Positions 1-8,336 of a stretch of DNA of 64,000 nucleotides are shown piece by piece (position 1 is the first letter of the stretch; every line of letters starts with the position of its first letter). The translations under genes were made by a program, and so were the position numbers. The notes below the pieces were generated by a model, which worked only from the letters and a program-made list of their open reading frames with translations, was not told the DNA's origin and ran no database searches. This stretch comes from Streptomyces sp. WM6378 (GTDB taxonomy: Bacteria > Actinomycetota > Actinomycetes > Streptomycetales > Streptomycetaceae), in assembly GCF_001279695.1 (NCBI RefSeq), contig NZ_LGDD01000166.1, positions 1 to 64,000 of the forward strand, in the 5' to 3' direction.

Positions 1-111
1 TTGAGCCCCCACCCCGCCCCTTCCCTGGACCCTCCGGGGGATGGGGTCGGGTGCGGCTCGGTGGGTCATGCTGGGGCGCTGCCCCCTGGCCCCGCTGGAT
101 GCGTGGTCGAG

Positions 112-161
112 TTCGGCTGCGGACCGTGGCTGGTTGCTCGCGCAGTTCCCCGCGCCCCTGG
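112..161 (+). repeat. Dispersed intergenic repeat, copy A
   Basis: A stretch of about 50 bases carries the conserved blocks CTGCGGACCGT, then TGGCTGGT with a small variation, then CGCGCAGTTCCCCGCGCCCC. The same arrangement appears three more times, at 27431-27485, 27528-27584 and inverted at 27761-27814, always outside genes. I recall this motif as widespread in Streptomyces spacers; its function is unknown. Confidence 0.7.
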
Positions 162-279
162 CAGCGCTGGCCTTGGCAGGGTGCATCCCCAGCCCGCCGG
201 GAGAAGCCGATGACGGGCATCAGCCCACTCCTAGCCTGTCCGGCGTTTGAGGACGAGCGCCGTTCAGGCGCGAACGGGG

Positions 280-420
280 TTCGGGGGCGGAGCCCCCGAA
301 AAGGGGTGCAGGGGACGAAGTCCCCGCAGGGGGTCTGGGGCGCAGCCCCAGGGCTCAACCTCTCCAACCCCTTGCACGGGCGGGCGGGCAGTCCCCCCGG
401 GGTCTGGGGCGCAGCCCCAG
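280..420. repeat. Cluster of four short GC hairpins
   Basis: Four near-perfect inverted repeats follow one another: TTCGGGGGC/GCCCCCGAA at 280-300 with a GGA loop, GGGGAC/GTCCCC at 311-325 with a GAA loop, and CTGGGGC/GCCCCAG twice, at 335-351 and 404-420, each with a GCA loop. The two last copies share flanking bases (GGTCTGGGGCGCAGCCCCAG), so they are a duplicated element. The position just beyond the LacI stop codon is consistent with transcription termination. Confidence 0.6.
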
Positions 421-446
421 GGGGCTTCGGTGCGCACCCCGAACCC

Positions 447-1526
447 CTAAGCGGGAGGCGGCGCCGTGCTCTCCCTCGGCTGGAGCCGGGGCAACGGGTC
501 CTGGACCTGCCGGGCCGGGCCGCCGTCCAGCAGGGCCAGGAGTTCGCCCGCCGCCCGGTGCCCGAACTCGTCCGCCTTCCGTACCAGCGCGGTGAGTAGG
601 GGATGCAGCGTGTGGCAGATCACCGAGTCCTCCCAGGACACCACCGACACGTCCCGCGGGATGAGCAGCCCCCGCTCGGCCGCGACGCTGACCGCAGCCA
701 CCGCCATCACCTCGTTGTCGCAGATGAGCGCGGTGGGTGCGGCGGGGGACGAGAACAACCGGCGCGCCGCCTTCGCCCCCTGGCGGTCCGTGAAGTCCGT
801 CGTCACCGACACTGCCTGCTCCAGGCCGAGCCGCCGCCCCGCCGCCCGCAGCGAAGCGATCCTGCGAGCGGTGTGGGCGAAGCCCGGCGTACCCGCGATG
901 TGACCGATGCGGCGGTGGCCCAGCGCGTACAGGTGGCGGACGATCAGGTCCATGGCCCCGGAATCGTCGGCCCAGATGTTGGAAAGCCGTGCCTGGCGCG
1001 GGAGTCGGGGCGCACCTGGGTTCCCCGGCGCCTCCATGCCGCCGATGACCACGGCTGGCAGGCCGAGTACCGCGAGGGTCTCGGGGCGGGGGTCCGACAC
1101 CCGGGGGTCGACCACGATCACCCCGTCGACCCGCCGCTGCGCCCACCAGCGCCGGTACAGCTCGCACTCCGCCTGGACGTCGTCGACCATCTGGAACACG
1201 AGCGCCTGGTCGCGCGGCGCGAGGCTCGCCTGGATGCCCGAGACGAGCTGGAGGAAGAACGACTCCCCGCCCAGGCTGTCCGCCGGGCGGGCCAGGACCA
1301 ACCCGATCGCGCCCGCGTTCTCCCCGGAGAGCGCACGCGCCGCCGAGCTCGGCCGCCAGCCGAGCCGGTCCGCGACCCGTATGACCCGACGGCGGGTCGA
1401 ATCGGAAACCCCGGGCCGGTTGTTGAGCGCGAAGGAAACCGCGCTGGTGGAGACGCCGGCCTCTCTGGCCACGTCTTTCATGGTCGGACGGCGGGGCGGC
1501 GGCGCATCGCTTTCGATCTCGCTCAT
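447..1526 (-). CDS. LacI-family transcriptional regulator
   Basis: This is a 359-residue one-component sugar-responsive repressor. The N-terminus has the LacI helix-turn-helix (MKDVAREAGVSTSAVSFALN, about residues 16-35) followed by the hinge region, then a periplasmic-binding-protein-like effector domain with the typical GVIVVDPR and ALICDNEVMAVAAV segments. The ATG at 1526 places the helix-turn-helix at the usual distance from the start; an in-frame ATG 11 codons upstream (1559) lies inside a predicted operator and is less likely. It diverges from the sugar ABC transporter and N-glycan enzyme genes, so it most probably controls them and itself. Inducer unknown; a mannose-containing oligosaccharide is a guess from context. 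Confidence 0.9.
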   Translation of the reverse strand: MSEIESDAPPPRRPTMKDVAREAGVSTSAVSFALNNRPGVSDSTRRRVIRVADRLGWRPSSAARALSGENAGAIGLVLARPADSLGGESFFLQLVSGIQASLAPRDQALVFQMVDDVQAECELYRRWWAQRRVDGVIVVDPRVSDPRPETLAVLGLPAVVIGGMEAPGNPGAPRLPRQARLSNIWADDSGAMDLIVRHLYALGHRRIGHIAGTPGFAHTARRIASLRAAGRRLGLEQAVSVTTDFTDRQGAKAARRLFSSPAAPTALICDNEVMAVAAVSVAAERGLLIPRDVSVVSWEDSVICHTLHPLLTALVRKADEFGHRAAGELLALLDGGPARQVQDPLPRLQPRESTAPPPA

Positions 1527-1541
1527 GAGGTGATGGTAACG

Positions 1542-1637
1542 CGGTTTAGCTGGCTGCAACTAAACCGTCTTAGTTGGTCCAGAATATTCGGGACTTTAGT
1601 CCTTTTTAGCCTTGCCGACCTGCGCGTTTAGTAAAAC
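1542..1637. promoter_or_regulatory. Probable LacI-type operator cluster in divergent promoter region
   Basis: The spacer between the regulator and the ABC operon is unusually AT-rich and dense in TTTAG/CTAAA motifs. CGGTTTAG and CTAAACCG form an 8-10-8 dyad at 1542-1567; ACTAA/TTAGT form another at 1559-1574; GGACTTTAGTCC (1591-1602) is a near-perfect palindrome; and GTTTAGTAAAAC (1626-1637) is a third dyad. Repeated half-sites around one divergent promoter are what a LacI dimer or tetramer would need. Exact operators and start sites are inferred. Confidence 0.55.
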
Positions 1638-1727
1638 AGCCTACTTATTCGGTATTGACGTCCAATTAATTCACGCTGCATGGTGTGCGGCAACGTCATC
1701 GGGACGAGGCGAAGGAGTCAGCCACTC

Positions 1728-3023
1728 ATGTCCATTCATCGCAGTGTCGCGATCCGGACGGCCGTCGGGCTCGGCGCGGCCCTCTCGCTCACCGTGCTCA
1801 CCGCGTGCGGGGGCGGCGGGAGCGGTACGGGTTCGTCCACCGACGGGAAGGTCGAGGGCGAGATCAAGTTCCAGACGTGGAACCTCCGCGCCAACTTCAA
1901 GGACTACTTCGAAGGCGTCATCAAGGACTTCGAGAAGGCGAATCCCGGCGCCAAGGTGAAGTGGGTCGACCAGCCCGCCGACAACTACGCCGACAAGCTG
2001 AGCGCCGACGCCACCGCCGGCACCCTCCCCGATGTCGTCAACCTCTCCCCGGACCTCGCCTATCCGCTCGCCAAGGCGGGCACCCTGCTCAACCTGGACA
2101 AGGACAAGGTCGCCGCCAAGTTCAAGCCCGAGTACCTGGACGGCGCCTGGCAGGGCTTCGACATGCCGGGGCTCGACGGCTCGTACGCCTTCCCCTGGTA
2201 CCTGAACACCGGCCCGCTCTTCTACAACAAGTCCATGTTCAAGGATGCCGGCCTCGACCCGGACAAGGCGCCTAAGACCTTCGATGAACTCTTCGCGGAC
2301 GCCGCCCAGTTGGCGAAGAAGGGCAAGGCCACCCTCGCGCAGCCGCCGACCGTCGAGGACTTCGGGCGGTACGGCGTCGACATCATGAGCAAGGACGGGA
2401 CGAAGTTCACCTTCAACGACGCCAAGGGCGTCGAATTCCTGACGAAATATCAGGAGATGTTCAAGGAGGGTGGGCTCCACAAGCAGGCTCTCACGCTCAC
2501 CGCCGAGACCGCCGGGCAGAAGTTCCTTCAGCAGGAGGTCGCCATGAACCCGGGCAGCGCCCATGATCTGGAGACCTTCAAGAAGAACGCCCCGTCGCTC
2601 TACGACAGCCTCGGCATCACCGACGTACCCACCAACACCGGCAAGCAGAACATGTACTTGCAGGGTCTCTCGGTCAACTCGCAGAGCAAGAACGCCGCGA
2701 CCGCCCTCGCCTTCGCGCACTTCGTCACCGACCAGAAGAACCAGGAGGACTTCGGCCACAAGGTCGCCGTCTTCCCCAGCACCAAGGGCTCCCTCGACAA
2801 GGAGTACTGGACCAAGGCCGACGGCACGGAGGAGGGCAAGATCCGGGTCGCCTCGGCCAAGATGCTGCCGACCGCCGTCAACTACACGCCGGTGCTGTTC
2901 AGCGACGAGATGAAGACGATCCTGCGCAACGAGATCGCCAAGTGCCTCCAGGGCAAGGAGTCCCCGAAGGAGGCCCTGGACAGCGCGGCGAACCAGATGA
3001 CCAAGCTGATCCAGCAGAAGTGA
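1728..3023 (+). CDS. ABC transporter sugar-binding lipoprotein
   Basis: A 431-residue extracellular solute-binding protein of the carbohydrate ABC family (family 1 binding proteins). It starts with a lipoprotein signal peptide ending in the lipobox LTAC, followed by a Gly/Ser linker. The mature part has recognisable pieces such as IKFQTWN near the start and the AMNPGSAHDL and NMYLQGLSVNS segments lining typical sugar-binding clefts. The ATG at 1728 follows GAAGGAG with ten bases between; an upstream in-frame ATG at 1680 would bury the signal peptide. First gene of the importer operon; with GH85 and GH38 downstream, the ligand is probably a mannose-rich N-glycan, which is an inference from context. 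Confidence 0.92.
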   Translation: MSIHRSVAIRTAVGLGAALSLTVLTACGGGGSGTGSSTDGKVEGEIKFQTWNLRANFKDYFEGVIKDFEKANPGAKVKWVDQPADNYADKLSADATAGTLPDVVNLSPDLAYPLAKAGTLLNLDKDKVAAKFKPEYLDGAWQGFDMPGLDGSYAFPWYLNTGPLFYNKSMFKDAGLDPDKAPKTFDELFADAAQLAKKGKATLAQPPTVEDFGRYGVDIMSKDGTKFTFNDAKGVEFLTKYQEMFKEGGLHKQALTLTAETAGQKFLQQEVAMNPGSAHDLETFKKNAPSLYDSLGITDVPTNTGKQNMYLQGLSVNSQSKNAATALAFAHFVTDQKNQEDFGHKVAVFPSTKGSLDKEYWTKADGTEEGKIRVASAKMLPTAVNYTPVLFSDEMKTILRNEIAKCLQGKESPKEALDSAANQMTKLIQQK

Positions 3024-3039
3024 CCCGGGGGAACGAGAA

Positions 3040-3102
3040 ATGAGCCACTCCTCGGTCCTGACGATGAGCACCCCCACCCCGACCCGGCGGTCAAAGCGAT
3101 GA
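3040..3102 (+). CDS. Possible 20-residue leader peptide coupled to permease
   Basis: A 20-codon frame starts with ATG at 3040, preceded closely by GGGGGAACGAG, and ends in a TGA that overlaps the ATG of the permease as ATGA. Its product would be Ser/Thr/Pro-rich with a basic tail. The permease start has no strong ribosome binding site of its own, so this short frame could deliver ribosomes to it by translational coupling. Conservation is unknown, and it may be only a by-product of spacer sequence. Confidence 0.35.
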   Translation: MSHSSVLTMSTPTPTRRSKR

Positions 3103-4058
3103 GCACCTCGGCCACCACCGTCGCCGCGAAGGGGGCCGCGGGCCGTCCGCGCGCCGCCGCCCCCGGCCGGCGCGCGGGCCGCACCACGGCCCGTACGCAC
3201 AAGGCCTTCAGTCCCTGGCTCTTCCTGGCGCCCGGCCTCCTGATCACCCTCGCCTTCAACCTCTACCCGTTCCTCGCCACGGTGTGGAAGTCGTTCACCG
3301 ACGCCCGCACCCTGACCACAGGCAGCTTCGTCGGCTTCGACAACTTCACCGCGCTCGTCCACGACGACCAGTTCTGGGTCGCCCTGCGCAACAGCGCGCT
3401 GTACGTGGTCCTGGTCGTGCCGTGCCTGGTCTTCCTGCCGCTGCTCCTCGCACTCCTGGTGCAGCGGCACGTCCCCGGCATCGCCTTCTTCCGGTCCGCG
3501 TACTACACGCCCGTCGTCGCGTCGGTCGTGGTGGTCGCCCTGATGTGGGTCTGGATGCTGGACGACCGCGGTTTCATCAACGGCGTCCTGCACATGGTGG
3601 GCGTCGACCCGGTGCCGTTCCTCTCCAACGAGTGGCTGCTGCTGTTCAGTTCGATGGCCCTGACCGTGTGGAAGGGCCTCGGCTACTACATGATCATTTA
3701 CTTGGCCGCGCTCGCGAACGTACCCAAGGCACTCCACGAGGCCGCCGAGGTCGACGGGGCCGGGCCGATCCGCCGGTTCCTCTCCATCACCATGCCGTCC
3801 GTGCGCTCCACGATGGTCCTGGTCGGCGCGCTCTCCTCGGTCTCCGCCTTCAAGGTCTTCACCGAGGTCTTCATGATCGCGGGGCCGACCGGCGGACCCG
3901 GCGGCGCCGACACCACCCTCGTCATGCTCATCCAGCGGGCCGGCACCGGGCTCCAGGGCCGCACCGGCTACGCCTCCGCCATGTCGATCGTGCTCTTCCT
4001 GCTGACCCTGGTCCTCATGCTCCTCGTGCTGCGGGCCGACCGGAAGGACAAGGACTGA
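3099..4058 (+). CDS. Sugar ABC transporter permease (MalF/UgpA type)
   Basis: A 319-residue inner-membrane permease of the binding-protein-dependent carbohydrate uptake family. After a basic, Ala-rich N-terminus of about 30 residues there are roughly six membrane segments, the first around SPWLFLAPGLLITLAFNLYP. The EAA coupling loop that docks onto the ATPase is visible as HEAAEVDGAGPIRRFLSITMP (about residues 212-232). It pairs with the downstream permease. No ATP-binding subunit is encoded nearby; Streptomyces sugar importers of this type commonly share the MsiK ATPase. The gene may be translated by coupling to a short leader frame at 3040-3102. Confidence 0.92.
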   Translation: MSTSATTVAAKGAAGRPRAAAPGRRAGRTTARTHKAFSPWLFLAPGLLITLAFNLYPFLATVWKSFTDARTLTTGSFVGFDNFTALVHDDQFWVALRNSALYVVLVVPCLVFLPLLLALLVQRHVPGIAFFRSAYYTPVVASVVVVALMWVWMLDDRGFINGVLHMVGVDPVPFLSNEWLLLFSSMALTVWKGLGYYMIIYLAALANVPKALHEAAEVDGAGPIRRFLSITMPSVRSTMVLVGALSSVSAFKVFTEVFMIAGPTGGPGGADTTLVMLIQRAGTGLQGRTGYASAMSIVLFLLTLVLMLLVLRADRKDKD

Positions 4059-4085
4059 TGGCCGACCGGAAGGACAATCACTGAT
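4034..4085 (+). repeat. 26-bp tandem duplication at permease junction
   Basis: Two copies of a 26-base unit (4034-4059 and 4060-4085) differ at only two bases. The duplicated unit contains the last codons and TGA of the first permease plus the ATG that begins the next frame. As a result an extra 8-codon frame (4058-4084) sits between the two permeases, joined at both ends by TGATG overlaps. It looks like a recent slippage duplication that kept translational coupling. Confidence 0.8.
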
Positions 4086-4974
4086 GGCCGCCGTCGCCCA
4101 CGCCCGTACGCCCGCCGATCCCCGCACCCCCGCCCGGCCGAGCCGCGGACGCGTGCCGCGCTGGCGCAAGATCCTGCGGTACGTGGCCCTCGTGCTCGTG
4201 CTGCTGATCATGATCGGGCCGTTCCTGTGGCAGCTGTCCACCTCGCTCAAGGGCACCACCGAGGACATCTACACCTCGCCGCCCCGGCTGCTGCCCGAGC
4301 ACCCCACCTTCGCCAACTACCGGGGCGTCGCGGACATCATCCCGGTCTGGGACTTCATCCTGAACTCCGTGAAGGTCGCGCTCAGCAACGTCCTGACGAA
4401 CGTGGCCGGCGCCGCGATGGCCGGGTACGCGCTCTCCCGGCTCCGCTTCAAGGGCCGCGGCGCCGCCGGAACCGTCTTCGTGCTCGCGCTCCTCGTGCCG
4501 ATGGAAGCGATCATGCTGGCCCAGTTCGCGACCATGCGCTCGCTCGAACTCAACAACACCCTGGTCGCCGTGGTGCTGCCCGGCTGCATCGGCGCGATGA
4601 ACGTGCTGCTCATGCGGAACGCCTTCGACAACATCCCGTACGAGATCGAAGAGGCGGCCATCGTTGACGGCGCCAACGTGTGGCAGCGCTTCACCCGCAT
4701 CGCGCTGCCCGCCGTGAAGGGCACGCTCGCGGTCGTCGCGATCTTCTCCTTCATGGGTGCCTGGGACGACTTCCTGTGGCCGCTGATCGTGCTCTCCGAC
4801 TCCGACCACTTCACGCTGACCGTCGGCCTGAACTTCCTGCAGGGCACGTTCTCCAACAACCAGCGCGTTGTCGCGGCCGGCACGATCATCGCCGTCGCCC
4901 CGCTGATCGTGATGTTCGCCTGCCTCCAGCGGTTCTTCTTCCGCGGGGTCGGCGAGGGCGCGGTCAAGGGATAG
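4084..4974 (+). CDS. Sugar ABC transporter permease (MalG/UgpE type)
   Basis: A 296-residue permease, partner of the preceding membrane protein. It has an N-terminal basic stretch, a first membrane segment near ILRYVALVLVLLIMIGPFLW, about six helices in total, and the EAA loop EIEEAAIVDGANVWQRFTRI (about residues 190-209). Translation starts at ATG 4084 overlapping the stop of an 8-codon duplicated frame in a TGATG arrangement, which suggests coupling with the upstream permease. Located in the cytoplasmic membrane and expected to form the translocation pore for the sugar bound by the lipoprotein at 1728-3023. Confidence 0.92.
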   Translation: MAAVAHARTPADPRTPARPSRGRVPRWRKILRYVALVLVLLIMIGPFLWQLSTSLKGTTEDIYTSPPRLLPEHPTFANYRGVADIIPVWDFILNSVKVALSNVLTNVAGAAMAGYALSRLRFKGRGAAGTVFVLALLVPMEAIMLAQFATMRSLELNNTLVAVVLPGCIGAMNVLLMRNAFDNIPYEIEEAAIVDGANVWQRFTRIALPAVKGTLAVVAIFSFMGAWDDFLWPLIVLSDSDHFTLTVGLNFLQGTFSNNQRVVAAGTIIAVAPLIVMFACLQRFFFRGVGEGAVKG

Positions 4975-5028
4975 CGCTTCGCCGGACCACCAACTCCCTT
5001 TTCGCAGAACTACCTTGGAGCTCACCCC

Positions 5029-6270
5029 ATGGCAGCCCCGCGCTTCGGCGTCAACTACACGCCCAGCCAAGGCTGGTTCCACCACTGGCTCGACTACGAC
5101 CCGGACGCGGTGCGGGCCGACCTCGACTCCATCGCCGCGCTCGGCCTCGACCACGTACGGGTCTTCCCGCTCTGGCCCTACTTCCAGCCCAACCGCACCC
5201 TGATCAGGCCCCGGGCCGTCGAGCACCTCGTCGACCTCGCCGACGCGGCCGCCGAGCGCGGCCTGGACGTCAACGTCGACGGACTGCAAGGGCACCTGTC
5301 GAGCTTCGACTTCCTGCCCGCCTGGACCCGCACCTGGCACCGCCGCAACCTGTTCACCGACCCCGAGGTCGCCGACGGGCAGGCCGCCTACCTGCGCACC
5401 TTGGCCGCGGCGCTTGCCGACCGGCCCAACTTCATCGGTATGACGCTGGGCAACGAGGTCAACCAGTTCTCCGCCGGGCCCCACCCCGACCCCGACCGGG
5501 CCACCGAGGCCGAGGTCGACAGCTGGCTGGAGCGGATGCTGGCGGCCTGCGAGGAGGGCGCGCCCGGAAGGCTGCATCTGCACGCCGAGTACGACGCGTG
5601 CTGGTACCAGGACGACATGCCGTTCACCCCGGCGCAGGCGGCCCGGCGCGGCGCGCTGACCGCCGTGCACTCCTGGGTCTTCAACGGCACCGCGCAACAG
5701 CACGGACGCCTCTCGACGGCGACCGAGCACCACGCCGCCTACCTCGTCGAACTCTCCAAGGCGTGGGCGGACGACCCGCACCGCCCGGTCTGGCTCCAGG
5801 AGGTCGGCGCCCCGGCCCCGCTGGTGCCGCCCGTGCACGCCGCCGCCTTCACCGAGGCCACGGTCGAGAACGCCCTGGACTGCCCCGACCTGTGGGGCAT
5901 CACCTGGTGGTGCTCCCACGACGTCTCGCGCGACCTCGCCGACTTTCCCGAACTCGAATACGGGCTCGGCCTGTTGACCAACGACCGGCACCCCAAGGAC
6001 ACCGCCCAGGTCCTCGCCCGGACCGCCGCCGAGTTCCGTGACGGCGTACGCGGCTACGCCCCCGCACCCCGCACGACCGCGCTCGTGGTCCCCGACGACC
6101 CGGCCGCCCGCTCCGTGTGCGCCCCCGGCGGCGCCGTCTTCGAGGCGTTCTTCCGGCTCACCGCCGATGGCGCCCGCCCCACCACCGTCCTCGCGACCCG
6201 GGCCGAGGACAAGGCGCACCTCGCCGCCCGCGGCATCACCGAAGTCGTCACCCCCGACCAGGTCCGGTAA
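5029..6270 (+). CDS. GH5-type glycosidase, probable beta-mannosidase of N-glycan core
   Basis: A 413-residue (beta/alpha)8 glycoside hydrolase of clan A. The acid/base is Glu143 in LGNEVNQF and the nucleophile is Glu258 in VWLQEVGAP, the Asn-Glu and Glu pair expected for retaining GH5 enzymes. There is no signal peptide, so it should act in the cytoplasm. GH5_18 enzymes that hydrolyse Man-beta-1,4-GlcNAc, the disaccharide left after endoglycosidase and alpha-mannosidase action, are known from actinobacterial N-glycan loci; context here (GH85 and GH38 next door) makes that subfamily likely. An endo-mannanase role is the main alternative. TTGGAG precedes the ATG by nine bases. Confidence 0.8.
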   Translation: MAAPRFGVNYTPSQGWFHHWLDYDPDAVRADLDSIAALGLDHVRVFPLWPYFQPNRTLIRPRAVEHLVDLADAAAERGLDVNVDGLQGHLSSFDFLPAWTRTWHRRNLFTDPEVADGQAAYLRTLAAALADRPNFIGMTLGNEVNQFSAGPHPDPDRATEAEVDSWLERMLAACEEGAPGRLHLHAEYDACWYQDDMPFTPAQAARRGALTAVHSWVFNGTAQQHGRLSTATEHHAAYLVELSKAWADDPHRPVWLQEVGAPAPLVPPVHAAAFTEATVENALDCPDLWGITWWCSHDVSRDLADFPELEYGLGLLTNDRHPKDTAQVLARTAAEFRDGVRGYAPAPRTTALVVPDDPAARSVCAPGGAVFEAFFRLTADGARPTTVLATRAEDKAHLAARGITEVVTPDQVR

Positions 6271-6292
6271 CGCTCCCGCCAGGAGGCACCCC

Positions 6293-8296
6293 GTGCACCA
6301 CCACCCCACCAGACGCGCCGTGGTCCTCGCCGGCGCGGCAGCCGCCCTCACCCCGACACTGCCCGCCATCGCCTCAACTACCGCCACGAATGAGGCTCTT
6401 CAGCCGTACGCCTCCTACTGGTACCCGGACTCGCTGCCGGCGGGCAGCCCCGGCGAAGGCATCACCTGGCGCAGCCTGAAGTCCTGGCGGAAGGCCACCG
6501 ACGCCGACCTGGCGTTCAACGCGGCGACCGTGCCGCTCGCCCGGCGCTTCACGCCCACCCCGGCGAATCCGACAGCCCGCGCCGGGCAGGCCCGTATCCA
6601 GTCCCTGGTCTCCTTCGGCCCGACCGCTTCCAACCCCTCGCAGGGCGCGCCCACCGCCGACTACTACGCGCTCACGCACTGGGCGTACATCGACGAGCTG
6701 GTCTTCTGGGGCGGCTCGTCGGGCGAGGGCCTGATCCTCGCGCCGAACGCGCCGGTCGTGGACGCCGCCCACCGGCACGGCGTACGCGTCCTGGGCAACG
6801 TCTTCCTGCCTCCGGCGGCGTACGGCGGGCAGCTCCAATGGACCCGCGACCTGGTCCAGAAGGACGCCTCGGACCGCTACCCGCTGGCCGCCCAGCTCGT
6901 CGCGGTGGCCGTCGCGTACGGCTTCGACGGCTGGTTCATCAACGCGGAGACCGACGGCGGCAACACCGCGCTCGCCACCGACATGCTCGGCTTCGTGAAG
7001 GAGCTCAAGGTACTCGGCGCGGCCAGGGGGCAGCGCGTCACCTGGTACGACTCGATGACCGCGAACGGCTCGGTGAGCTGGCAGGGCGCGCTGAACAGCC
7101 AGAACCAGGCGTTCTTCCAGGCCGCCGACACCATGTTCCTCGACTTCCGCTGGACGGCGGCAACCCTGGCGTCGTCCGGAAGGAAGGCCGAGCAACTGAG
7201 CCGCAGTCGCCATGAGTTGTGGGCCGGCGTGGACGTGGAGTCCAACGGCTGGGACACGCCGGTGGACTGGGACGCGATCATCCCCGCGACCAAGCCGCAC
7301 GTGGCGTCGTACGGCTTCTACCGCCCGGAGTGGACCCTGGGCCACCTCCCCGGGAGCCGCACCCCCGCCGATTTCCACGCGGCGGACGACCGCTTCTGGA
7401 CGGGGCCGTCCCTCGACCCGTCGCGCCCCGACGCGGGGTCCGCCTGGCGCGCCCCCGCCGTGGCGGTGGCCGACCGCTCGACGGTGAGCGCACTGCCCTT
7501 CGCCACCACGTTCAACACGGGCCATGGGCTGCGCTGGTACGAGGCGGGCAAGGTGACGTCGCCTGTCGAGTGGAACCACCTGGGCCTCCAGGACCGGCTG
7601 CCGTCCCGGCGCTGGGTCACCCGCACATCCGGCCAACACCCCACCGTCGCCTTCGACTTCACGGACGCGTGGCGGGGCGGCAGCAGCGTGCTGGTTTCGG
7701 GAAGGCCGGGCGCGCCGGTCACCCTGGACCTGTACGCGACGTGCCTGCCGCTGTCGAAGCGCACGGTCGTGGAACTCACCCACCGAGCCGACGCGGACGT
7801 CACGGTCGAGCTGGCCGTGGCGACCGACGAACCGACGAAACCCGGCGCCCCTCAGTCGTACCGCTACATACCGGCCGGCACGCTGAAGGCGGGTGGGTGG
7901 ACGACGGCCCGCCTACGGCTGGCCGGCCTGTCCGGCACGGCGAGGGCGATGGGCGTACGGCTCACGGCGCCGGGTGCGCTGACCTACCGGATCGGCGCGC
8001 TCGCCGTGCACGATGGTCCACAAGTGCCGGGATCGCCGAGGGAGTTGAAGACCGTGGCGGGCTCGGACGGGATGCGCTTCAGCTGGCTCGGCGCGCCCGG
8101 ATCCGTACGCCACTACGAACTGCACCGGATCCTCCCCGACGGCACCCGGCGCTTCCTCGGCGGCACGTGCCAGCGCGCGTACTACGTGCCGGGCCTGGCA
8201 CCCGAGCAGGGCGAGAAGTCAGCGCGCTTCGAGGTGCGGGCGGTGGGCGAGCTGTACGCCGCGTCCGGCCCGGCCTCGGCCGCCCACACCTGGTAG
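6293..8296 (+). CDS. Secreted GH85 endo-beta-N-acetylglucosaminidase
   Basis: A 667-residue enzyme expected to cleave the chitobiose core (GlcNAc-beta-1,4-GlcNAc) of N-glycans outside the cell. The GH85 catalytic domain (about residues 40-350) shows HWAYIDELVFWGG, GVRVLGNVFLPP and GFDGWFINAETDGG; Asn217 and Glu219 match the N-x-E pair used in substrate-assisted catalysis. A Fn3-like domain occupies roughly the last 90 residues. The start is a GTG at 6293 after AGGAGG; the N-terminus has twin arginines (TRRAVVLAGAAA) and an Ala-x-Ala region, suggesting Tat export. It lies 22 bases after the GH5 gene, in the same operon. An upstream extension overlapping the GH5 gene is rejected. Confidence 0.92.
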   Translation: MHHHPTRRAVVLAGAAAALTPTLPAIASTTATNEALQPYASYWYPDSLPAGSPGEGITWRSLKSWRKATDADLAFNAATVPLARRFTPTPANPTARAGQARIQSLVSFGPTASNPSQGAPTADYYALTHWAYIDELVFWGGSSGEGLILAPNAPVVDAAHRHGVRVLGNVFLPPAAYGGQLQWTRDLVQKDASDRYPLAAQLVAVAVAYGFDGWFINAETDGGNTALATDMLGFVKELKVLGAARGQRVTWYDSMTANGSVSWQGALNSQNQAFFQAADTMFLDFRWTAATLASSGRKAEQLSRSRHELWAGVDVESNGWDTPVDWDAIIPATKPHVASYGFYRPEWTLGHLPGSRTPADFHAADDRFWTGPSLDPSRPDAGSAWRAPAVAVADRSTVSALPFATTFNTGHGLRWYEAGKVTSPVEWNHLGLQDRLPSRRWVTRTSGQHPTVAFDFTDAWRGGSSVLVSGRPGAPVTLDLYATCLPLSKRTVVELTHRADADVTVELAVATDEPTKPGAPQSYRYIPAGTLKAGGWTTARLRLAGLSGTARAMGVRLTAPGALTYRIGALAVHDGPQVPGSPRELKTVAGSDGMRFSWLGAPGSVRHYELHRILPDGTRRFLGGTCQRAYYVPGLAPEQGEKSARFEVRAVGELYAASGPASAAHTW

Positions 8297-8336
8297 ACCC
8301 ACCCGTCCCCCTCCACCCCGAAACGGAGCACCCCTC

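Larger units (their letters stand above)
1..446. other. Intergenic region, no gene supported
   Basis: No reading frame here has a convincing family match, ribosome binding site or conserved product. The first 240 bases look like ordinary GC-rich spacer and include one copy of a dispersed Streptomyces-type repeat. The last 170 bases are filled with short GC hairpins, annotated separately. The region lies downstream of the LacI gene, which is read leftward and ends at 447, so the hairpins may act as its terminator. Confidence 0.6.

Noticed and set aside
1671..6387. Very long open frames on the minus strand opposite the sugar importer and GH5 genes
   Set aside because: They mirror the third-codon GC bias of the plus-strand genes, have repetitive Gly/Val/Glu/Arg composition and no family match.
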